From Zeus faber (Eukaryota; Chordata; Actinopteri; Zeiformes; Zeidae): a stretch of DNA of 64,000 nt. Numbering within the stretch: the first letter of the stretch is position 1; the number at the start of each line of letters is the position of its first letter. Shown piece by piece: positions 55,992 through 64,000 of this stretch. The translations under genes and the position numbers were made by a program. The DNA is taken from assembly GCA_960531495.1 (NCBI GenBank), contig OY482854.1, forward strand, positions 12,615,121 to 12,679,120. Direction: 5' to 3'. The notes below the pieces were generated by a model. The model ran no database searches, had not been told where the DNA came from, and was given only the letters and a program-made list of their open reading frames with translations.

Positions 55992-56115
55992 GGACATGGT
56001 AAATGTCCAGCTGGGCAAACTACTCGCTGTTGTACTGGAAAACACTAGCTCTCCCATTTTCCCTGGCATGTTTTGTGACGTAAAACCCAGATGCAGTTCA
56101 TCCGATGGCCACTAG
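55992..56115 (+). other. Exon-like block, copy D
   Basis: Counterpart of 3728-3851; one silent-looking change (GATGTA/GACGTA) and D/G in SPIFPDMF versus SPIFPGMF. Confidence 0.35.
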
Positions 56116-56997
56116 ATCCGACTATCGGATATGATTACGGACAAATTGTGAAGCAGGCTTAAGTGACAATCTAACTGCATGTTTGTGTTTTTTTTGGGGG
56201 GGCGGGGTTGGTGTTCACAGTCTGTAGTCTATCATGGCAACCATGTGCTTAGCCCCTCTCCCTTTATGGGGGGGGGGGGGGGCACAACACTCAAATTTCC
56301 CCTCCATCCTCATTACTCCTACAAATCCACTCCTGTTCTCTTGTTTGGCATGTTTTTCCCTCTGCACTGCATGTAAAACCAGATAAGTGGGTGAGTGCAT
56401 GTCTTGGTGGTGTAATGGCCTTTGTTTTAAAGCCTCAGCTGGAACCAAAAGGGGGTATTTATCCTGTACAAACTTTAAGAAAGTGGCGTAAAGGGTAAAC
56501 ACAAGTAAAAACTTGTGTGGTTGAGTAAAAAAATGAACGGAAAAAAAATCTCGATGCAGAACAGCTTTTCCGCTTCCTGACAATTGAGGAAACTGCGTCA
56601 AGAGGGGGAGTCTGCATGGGTTTCACTGCATATATGTATGACCGTATGTGACAAATCTCTTGAACTTAATGATCTCGAACCCACTAGCTTCTCTGGGACA
56701 GTAAAACCTATAGAGGGAATGCCATTGGGGACTTCTGGTGTCAAGTGTTTAGATCAAAGCATTAGATGAAGGCACATTGGGTGCTCACGTCCAATCCCTC
56801 CTCCTCCCCAGATTGTTGTTCTGATTTTCGGTTGCGCAAAGCTCTTGAATGGTTTGGGCTGGCCAAAGGTCCGCTGGACAACTCCACCCAAATCTACATT
56901 CCCTTCTGGCAGGGGGCGCTGGTAAAGAACCTCTGTTCAGACATTTATCCCCTATCATCAAGAAGGGGGCAGCAGGAGCACTCCTGGAATTCCCCGA

Positions 56998-57827
56998 AAC
57001 CTCTGGTGCTCATGGAGGGGAACATAACTTAGGAAGAAAGAGGGAACATTATCAGCACAAAGACTGAAGGTGGCATAATAAAACCAGGTGTGTATCCTAG
57101 GTGTGTATTTCATCATGATGGGTATTTTTCTCTATGTACAAGTCCACTCATTGAAGGCTTTTTAATTTGTCAAACCTACTTGAGCACTGGACCTGGATTT
57201 GTCTTTGTGCGTGTAATGTTTCCTCTTCCTTTCTAATTGACCTGCATCACTTTGAATAGGTCAAGTCAGGTTTATTTCTTGAAGTTATTCGCGGTGCAGT
57301 CTCAAAGCTCTTCACAAGCTTCACATTTCACATAGAAATCAATGGCATTGTTTTTGATTGGATGCCTTTTTACTTATGAATTTCCAATGTAGATGTTTCA
57401 GTAAATAAAATATTAGAAAAAATAGTTCAAATAAAACATTTGCTTTTGCAACAACTCTTATAGTTAAATTAGACCACCTCTAGTTCTTTAAGGCCATGAT
57501 AAGTATATCATAAATATTGTACATGTGTTTTTAACTCTTTGTCCTCACATTTTATTTATCTCTCTCTCCCTCTGGTTAATGGGAGGAACCCACCGTTGCT
57601 GCCCCATCTTCTCCTTAAGACCACGGAACAACCGGCACGTCTTCCTCCTGTTAATAACCGCAATGTGTATAGTTTCCTCATTCCAGCAATAAAACACGTA
57701 TTCAAGATGAACACTCGATTCACAAACGAATCCAACTACGTTAAGAAACAGACTACTAATTTGAATGGAATAAAAAAAGCAAACGGCTGAAAACAAAACC
57801 AAAGATTACCGATTAAAGGTTGATACA
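56998..57827 (+). repeat. Paralogous block D
   Basis: Counterpart of 4731-5560. Confidence 0.75.
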
Positions 57828-58170
57828 TTCCACAATTTGAAGATTCAGTGAAGGAAATTCTGTAGAGTGCTGCTATTGGTAGCGCGTCGTTGATGGAATG
57901 GAAGATGGACCCGGTGTGAATTGACTAATCGACAAACTGCGAGATCTACGCTGACCTGATGCTTTTGGTGTTAATTGGGGGTAAGTAGTTTCTCTTTGGT
58001 GCCAATTGGCCAAAAGCCAAACTAAAGGTTTGTACAATTGGGTGTGCACTGCGTTTTTGCTGTTAATAGGGAATGGGCAGTATTGACAGTAAAACTGCAA
58101 TAGCTTAGGAACCAGTCTAAATTAGGGTGTTATTACTATTGAATATTAATTAATTTGCCATTCTGAATAA

Positions 58171-58326
58171 ATGCAGCATATAAAACCTCATTTCTTTCCC
58201 TGCTCTTACTTCCTGTGCATTCCACTCTCAATTGACTTGGGTGCATCGTGTTCCACTCTGCTGGACCTGGACTTAGTTCCTGTGTTGACCCAGCTGCTTC
58301 CCCTCTCTCAGGGAATTAACACCATG
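58171..58326 (+). CDS. Candidate host exon 1, copy 2
   Basis: Counterpart of 5904-6059; unchanged protein up to the donor GTAAGC at 58327. Confidence 0.45.
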
Positions 58327-58469
58327 GTAAGCACAGCAGTTACTTTCGAGAGAGTGTGTTCCGATTTTCCCTCCTTCTTTTAAATGTCTTTTTTCCAGTA
58401 GTAATTACTGTATATAATTTTCCAGCCAGCTTTTGTCTTTTTTTTTTTTTTTTTTTTTTTTTCGTCCAG

Positions 58470-58637
58470 ATCCTGAGGGTTATGTGTAAAACTGTCCATA
58501 ACAGACCGGAACACGGCTGGCAGCTCACCCGGGCAGGACTGCTTCCCGCCCTCTGTGTTACACTCAGAATGGCCAACCCGGAAATCGTGACCCTGAGTCT
58601 GGAAGTCCTATTCCTGCTGTTTGCACATTGTCCGCCG
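58470..58637 (+). CDS. Candidate host exon 2, copy 2
   Basis: Counterpart of 6213-6380 with the same 56 residues; one silent difference. Acceptor TTCGTCCAG, donor GTAAGA. Confidence 0.65.
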
Positions 58638-60050
58638 GTAAGAATCATGAATAAATGCTGTTGCCAAAGAACACTTTGGTGCATCAAATCTTATTGATGA
58701 CACGCATGTACTAGACCACACTTATGGCAAGCCTTTTTTAAGGGTTAGTTACTTTTAAAAGGTTACTAGTACAGTACGAGCCACTTGAAGAGGCCTCTTC
58801 CAGGCGGCTGACAGCTGAATTGCAGCCAAGTTCCAGCCAGTTTCCAGCCAACCACCATGTGCTCCCCAGCCAGTTGCCATTCGCCTAGAGTCCCCCCTCC
58901 TTCTCATGTGTCCTGACAGGGCGTGTTTAGAATTTCGACTGTAAACACGCCTATTTTTAACATTGCAATGTATCGCCATGAGATGACGCTAACTTAAAAA
59001 AAAATAATAATCACATTCGAGAGAGATTAAACATTTTCACCTCTAACCCTGACTCATTAAGATATTGTCTTTTGAACCCTGACCAGGGGTCATCTTTCTA
59101 AGTTCAATTGTTTTTTTGTCATATGAATGGGAACAAGTCTTAATGATTTATTTTATTCTACATGTTGCACAGCTGTTTAATTTCAAAATGGGAGCTTTTT
59201 GTTTTTTATATACTTTTTTAAATTACAAAGTTCAAAAGCTTTGTAATGAGAGCACTCAAACTAGGTCTGTAATTATAGTTTCAAGTTTATTGTCAAATAC
59301 TTGATAACAATGCAAGCATCATTACCAAGAATGAGATTCTTGGTCTCAGAACAACTCAACTTGGCAAAATACGTAAAATAAGGGGATAGTATTGATTAAA
59401 ATAAAGAATTTAAAGAGCAGTTCATTTTAAAACAAAAAATTGAAATCTAAAATGGAAAGAAGTAGTGAAGTGTAAGTAATATAAAAGTATTTAACTAAAA
59501 AAGACAATAAAATGCAGACAATGACAGTGAGTCAACTTGATAGTGGAAATCTTAAATATCTGTGGGCCACAACAATGCAGTGTCATACTGAATGGAAAGA
59601 TAGACAGTGTTGTAAGACAAACACTGCACTATACTACCAAGAGGTAAGACAAAACAGGTATGCAATACTTGATATATTAAAGTGACTAGATTTAAAGGTT
59701 TAATAGCCTCTTTTTAAAGTGGCCAAGGGTGTGAATTTATAGGTTCTAGTCTTATTTAAAATAATTGTGAAATCACAAATCTCTGCATTTGAGCCTCTGA
59801 CGGAGAACCCCCCCCCCCATCTAATAGATTTTCCAAATTCCCAAAAAAACAATGGTGCAATAAAATGTTAAATCAATCAATGAAAGTTGACTGAATAAAA
59901 TCAACACCAAGGATATAATAATTTGTACAAACGTTAAAGAGCCTAATCAGCGTATGGGTCCTTCTGAACACAACATTGTTTTGCTGTTGATACAGTTTAA
60001 ACTCCATGGTTTACTTCACAGATTAGTTGCCCACTATTAAATGTAAACGT

Positions 60051-60263
60051 GGGGGATGGTAGCTCAGTCGGTAGAGCTGGTGGTCTAGTGATCCAAAGGT
60101 TGCTGGTTCGATCCCAGGCTCCTCCTGCTAGCATGCTGTAGTGTCCTTGAGCAAGACACTTAACCCCTAATTGCTCCTGATGGCTGCGTCCGTCGGTGTT
60201 TGAACAATTGTAAGTCGCCTTGGATAAAAGCGTCTGCTAAATGACTAAATGTAAAATGTAATG
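60051..60263 (+). mobile_element. tRNA-derived SINE, copy 2
   Basis: Counterpart of 7833-8045, essentially identical; 32 bases just upstream are absent relative to copy 1. Confidence 0.9.
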
Positions 60264-61559
60264 TACCCCCTCTACAGAAAGGATTTTTTTTTACCTCAGT
60301 GAGAAAGGGTTGGATTGCTCCATTAAGATGGGTAGATTTTGGTCAATGGGTGTTGTGCATATGTATGGGTTAGGTGTGCAGGCTTACAGACCTGTTTGGT
60401 GACAGACAATGATCGGCCATTAAGTGTAAACAAAGAGATGGCCCAAGGCCTTGTCGGCGGTCTGCTTCATAGTCACTCAAATGTGTACTGCGGCAATTAG
60501 AGACAAGTACTGTACTCTTGTGTAAAAATTGTAGACAGGAAGCCTATGATTATTAAAAAAAAAACCCATAGGAAGCAATAGGTAAAAGATGTGAAACAAA
60601 GTGATGCAGATATACAGATAAAAACGATCTCATACAACCAATAGTCATAAGCCACAGATGGTCAATTACACTTGTGTGTGTGCATTAGTTTTCATTATGA
60701 AAAGCAACAGGGATCGATGGATACTAATAATATACTTAAAATAAGTATTTCCATAGAGTAGTCATTAGTAATGATAACTTGTAAGGTGCGCACACAGCAC
60801 ACTGTAGGACCAAAAAACCCACTCCAATTCTCAAGTTCACCTCTCACAATGAGTTGAAGACAACAAAGTGTTGACAAAAGCATGATTGTATTCATAAATG
60901 TCTAAATTTACAGTAAAGCAGTGGAAATGTACATTATGCTTAACCGGCATACTGTACACATGCTGTGTAACAGGGATCAGTAGTTTATCCTTGGATTTTC
61001 CCCCTAACCCTGGTCTTAATCTGACTGAGTTCAGGCCTTTATTATTTTGTTTTGACCACACCCCCGGCATTTATTAGAGGCCTGGTTTTTATTTGGGTAA
61101 CTGTTTATATTTGAGGAAATGTGGTAACTCAAATATATGAATTACCTTATCTTCTAAGCCTTACACTGCTATTGTGTACATTATCACCTTAATGCTAGCC
61201 CTGCTATTTGTTGTTTTTATGTCATTCATTGTCCCAAGCTCATTCAATTGTCACAGAACACAGAGGCTCATTTTTCTGAAAGGTTTGTGTGAATAGACAG
61301 TATCATCTGCGATATCACCATGAGGGGACTCCCCAGGGGCACTAGGACCTGGGGGAGCTCCCTGAGAACCTGGCATTGGCGACGCAGGTGAGACGTCCTC
61401 CAAGGGGTTCCAGCACGAGTTCCGTGCTATGTTTGCTCCATAACTTTCACTTATTTCATCTTATCAATCCACTAAAATTGTTTCTGAACAAATTTGAGGC
61501 GAGAATTAATCAACCCATTTGCTGAATCTTCACTCATTAGATGTACGGGTACATCTCAT

Positions 61560-61763
61560 AAAATTAGAATACATGAGAAAGTTCAATATTTTTCACTCAT
61601 TTCAGAAAGTGAAGCCCTTATATAGATTCATTACACATAGTGAAAATTTCAAGCCTTTTTTCTTGAAATTTTGATTGTGGCTATAGATAATGAAAACCCA
61701 AAATTCAGTGTCTCAGAAAATTTGATTATTACATAAGATCAATAAAAAAAGGATGTTTTAAAC
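61560..61763 (+). repeat. Dispersed fish repeat, copy 2
   Basis: Counterpart of 9342-9545. Confidence 0.5.
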
Positions 61764-61768
61764 AAATG

Positions 61769-62658
61769 TCAGCAGTGGCATTGCTGGGCTTGGGAGACTG
61801 CTCTGGCACATCTGACTGCTTCCTCCTGGTGGCGCACCTCCTCCACCACGAAGTGCGCCCATTCACTAGGAGTAGCCTTTTGCCATGTGGGTGTTGTTGC
61901 TCCCAACCCAAAGCACCCTCTGCCATGTTGGACGTGCCCCACTATGTCGCGGTGTTGAGGGCGGCTTTTGCCTCTGCTACTACTGCAGCAGGTTTCTACT
62001 AACTTGCTGTTGCTAGGGTGGGAGCAGCGCCACTCACCAATGGATCCCGGGACTCTGAGCATCATGTCAAGCCTTGTTTTGGCAAACTTGTACTCCTCCA
62101 CCAGGCTTGGGATTGGCATAGAGAGGGCTCCGTTCCCGTACAGCCCTATGTTGCTGAGACATCTTGGCAGCCCAAGCCACTTCCTCCCTTGAGCATTCAC
62201 CAGTCTCTACACTCGATTGGCATGGGATACTGTGACCTCGTAGATTGTAATTTGCCACATAAGACGGGGCAGCAGACCAAATTGAAAGCGCCACAGCTTC
62301 AACTTCCCGGGAAGAGCAGTGCTGTTTTGTTTGAGGCCACTGATAGTATCCTGCCTGAGTTGTTGTACTTGCTCGTCATCTTTGAGGTCTGCATTGTACC
62401 AACATCCAAGGCTTTTCATGGGCTTCTCCAAGATTGTTGGCATTGGTTCACCATTGATACAGAACTTCTCATTGGCGAGCCGGCCCTTGACAATGGAGAT
62501 ACTGTGGGATTTGCTGGATTTAATCTCCATTCGTGCCTAGATGATGATCTCCTGGAGTTTATACAGCAGGCGTTTGGTGCATGCTTTTGTTGTTGTTATC
62601 GTTGTCACGTCATCCATATACGCCCTAATTGGAGGAAGACGCAAGCTCAGCTCCTGGT
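61769..62658 (-). pseudogene. Non-LTR RT C-terminal fragment, copy 2
   Basis: Counterpart of 9551-10440; one R/W replacement (LKLWRFQFG here, LKLRRFQFG in copy 1). Confidence 0.7.
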
Positions 62659-62948
62659 TGGCTGACGAATCCTGTCCACCGAATTCCGTCTGTAAGCCAG
62701 ACAAATATCAAGAAAGAGTCCTGTCCCGAATCTGACCTATCGGCGGCATTCGGGCACTGATTCAGCCAATACGGGACAGCAGTTTGGTTGCGGGAAGGAA
62801 GCCGTGCTGCCAACTGCAGCCACGGCTTTACCATGCCCCTTGGTCCGCAACACACCCCCACCGCCCTACATAGGCTGGGTTGCTGCCTGGCCGACAGTCC
62901 ATGGTGCACTTCTTTGGCTTGGCAGTGAGCTCCGCCCGCGCAAGGGAC

Positions 62949-63714
62949 TCAAGCATTGTGCCCATGTGCCCCTTCCCAAGTGTCTCTATAAATGATGACA
63001 TTGTTTAGGTAGGCCGCGGCATATGCTACATGTCGAAGCAGGACCCGAACCGTAAGTCTTTGAAAGGTGGCTGAACAACCTGGACGGAAATGTTCGAAAG
63101 TGGAACAACCCGAGTGGAGAATGCTGACTTTTTCTTGGACTCGGAAGACATGGGAATCTGCCAGAAGACTTAAGTTAAATCCAGTGGCGTGAAAAACAAG
63201 CTGCACCTTACTGGTCAGGAAGTTCGTCGACCCAGTGCATCGGGTAGTCATCAAAATTTGACACCCCGTTCTCCTTTCGGTAGTCTATGCAGAACTGAAC
63301 TGACCCATCTGCCTAACCCAACGATGGGGTTTCCGCCTGCAAGATCTTGCCTTTATGTTCCGGCAGGTGATACGGCCGAGAGCGCACCCTCACCACATCG
63401 TGGTATATGAAGGTCGTGCGGCCTTGCAGGGAGGAGAACACATCAGAAATGATGCTGAAGCATGGCAACATCCCCGCTCTGGCCTGGAGAAAGAGGGTAA
63501 ACAGGGCTGCGCTATGATCGACTGCCTTGGGAGCCTCTGGCCCCAACTCATCCCGCTCAGTGACTGCTGTGGGCAAAGCCACTGACACCCCCTCCCTCCA
63601 TTCTTTTAAGAGGTTCCGATGATAAACCTGCGTCGCTCCCTGCCTGTCAGACAGCTCAACCTTATAAGTGACCTCCGTCAATTTAGAGTTGGACATAGGA
63701 AGCAACACCCACAC
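62949..63714 (-). pseudogene. Gmr1-like Gypsy fragment, copy 2
   Basis: Counterpart of 10731-11487. It keeps TAVTERDELGPE, three residues longer than copy 1 (TAVNELGPE), so copy 1 carries a 9-base deletion. YLNNVI shows the same decayed catalytic site. Confidence 0.75.
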
Positions 63715-63851
63715 CTTGTCTCCGGTGCGATTGTCTCAGCTGTGTGGCACTGACGTGACAGCTGCCCAAACGTGTGTAACTTTGCTCTCACGTCAATCAC
63801 ATATACTGTACCTCATTCTTACTGGGGCTAGGCCCTTGTCTTAATAAATGT

Positions 63852-64000
63852 AAGACAAGATAAACCTTTATTAGTCCCACAATGTACAGTGCACAGTTAC
63901 AGCAGCAAAAAGTGACAGTGGAAAATAAAGAGCATCAATAAAAAGTTATAGTAAGTAAGAATCAAGGTAAGCATTGTAAACAATATAACATATATAAAAA
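63852..64000 (-). mobile_element. L2/Rex-type LINE 3' end, cut by the window edge
   Basis: Counterpart of the 3' UTR beginning at 11625; the coding part lies beyond the window. Confidence 0.75.

Larger units (their letters stand above)
52274..64000 (+). repeat. Direct large duplication, copy 2
   Basis: Same orientation as 1-11773; it continues to the last base of the window, so the right boundary is not seen. All elements of copy 1 recur in order. Confidence 0.95.

Overview
The window reads as repeat-rich genomic DNA of a teleost (ray-finned) fish. It is not a gene-dense or prokaryotic region. The evidence is a U2 snRNA gene, exon-like segments with GT/AG splice sites, long homopolymers and microsatellites, a tRNA-derived SINE with the tail common in fish, and a mix of non-LTR, LTR and DNA transposons typical of fish (RTE-, L2/CR1- and Tx1-type LINEs, Gmr1-like Gypsy, hAT, Tigger/pogo). 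Almost every long reading frame belongs to a transposable element and almost all are broken.

Large-scale layout. (1) Bases 1-11773 recur in the same orientation at 52274-64000, almost base for base, differing mainly in homopolymer lengths and a few small indels. Both copies touch a window edge, so the repeat unit may be a tandem unit of about 52.27 kb or an assembly duplication. (2) A second, older direct duplication lies between: the flank upstream of the U2 gene (block A, 22188-28181) recurs as block B (42536-47227 and 51640-52078), with an L1/Tx1-type LINE inserted in B. Parts of this flank (about 3700-3895 and 4731-5560) also occur inside the 11.8-kb repeat.

Region by region. 1-3700: RTE-type LINE (minus strand) and a Tigger-like element. 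3700-9540: mostly non-coding, with two host-like exons (ending at 6059 and spanning 6213-6380) and a SINE. 9550-12740: fragments of a non-LTR element, a Gmr1-like Gypsy and an L2-type LINE. 12831-14059: hAT element with a perfect 8-bp target duplication, inside a CR1/L2-like LINE. 16100-18800: minus-strand LINE and Gypsy fragments. 20476-21947: unrecognised ORF, SINE-like repeat and an exon-like ORF. 22000-22187: a complete-looking U2 snRNA gene on the minus strand. 22188-30975: block A, then RTE/SINE chimeric fragments and a hAT transposase. 31140-42535: a second U2 gene torn apart by mobile elements. 42536-52078: block B. 52274-64000: second copy of the first 11.8 kb.

The centre of interest is 31-42.5 kb. 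U2 nucleotides 1-30 (42506-42535) and about 38-104 (33890-33945 plus 32175-32187) flank an approximately 5-kb Tx1-clade non-LTR retrotransposon that looks like the U2-targeting Keno family. The element is itself split by a nearly intact 3.5-kb L2 element, and the U2 remainder is split by a 1.7-kb pogo/Tigger transposon with TA target duplication. The intact U2 gene 20 kb away and uninterrupted paralogues give empty-site comparisons, so the order of events can be read. Few host genes can be supported: the U2 gene, a candidate 80-codon ORF with CCAAT/NRF1-type promoter motifs (46488-46730, broken in the paralogue at 27004), and several exon-like blocks whose genes I do not recognise.
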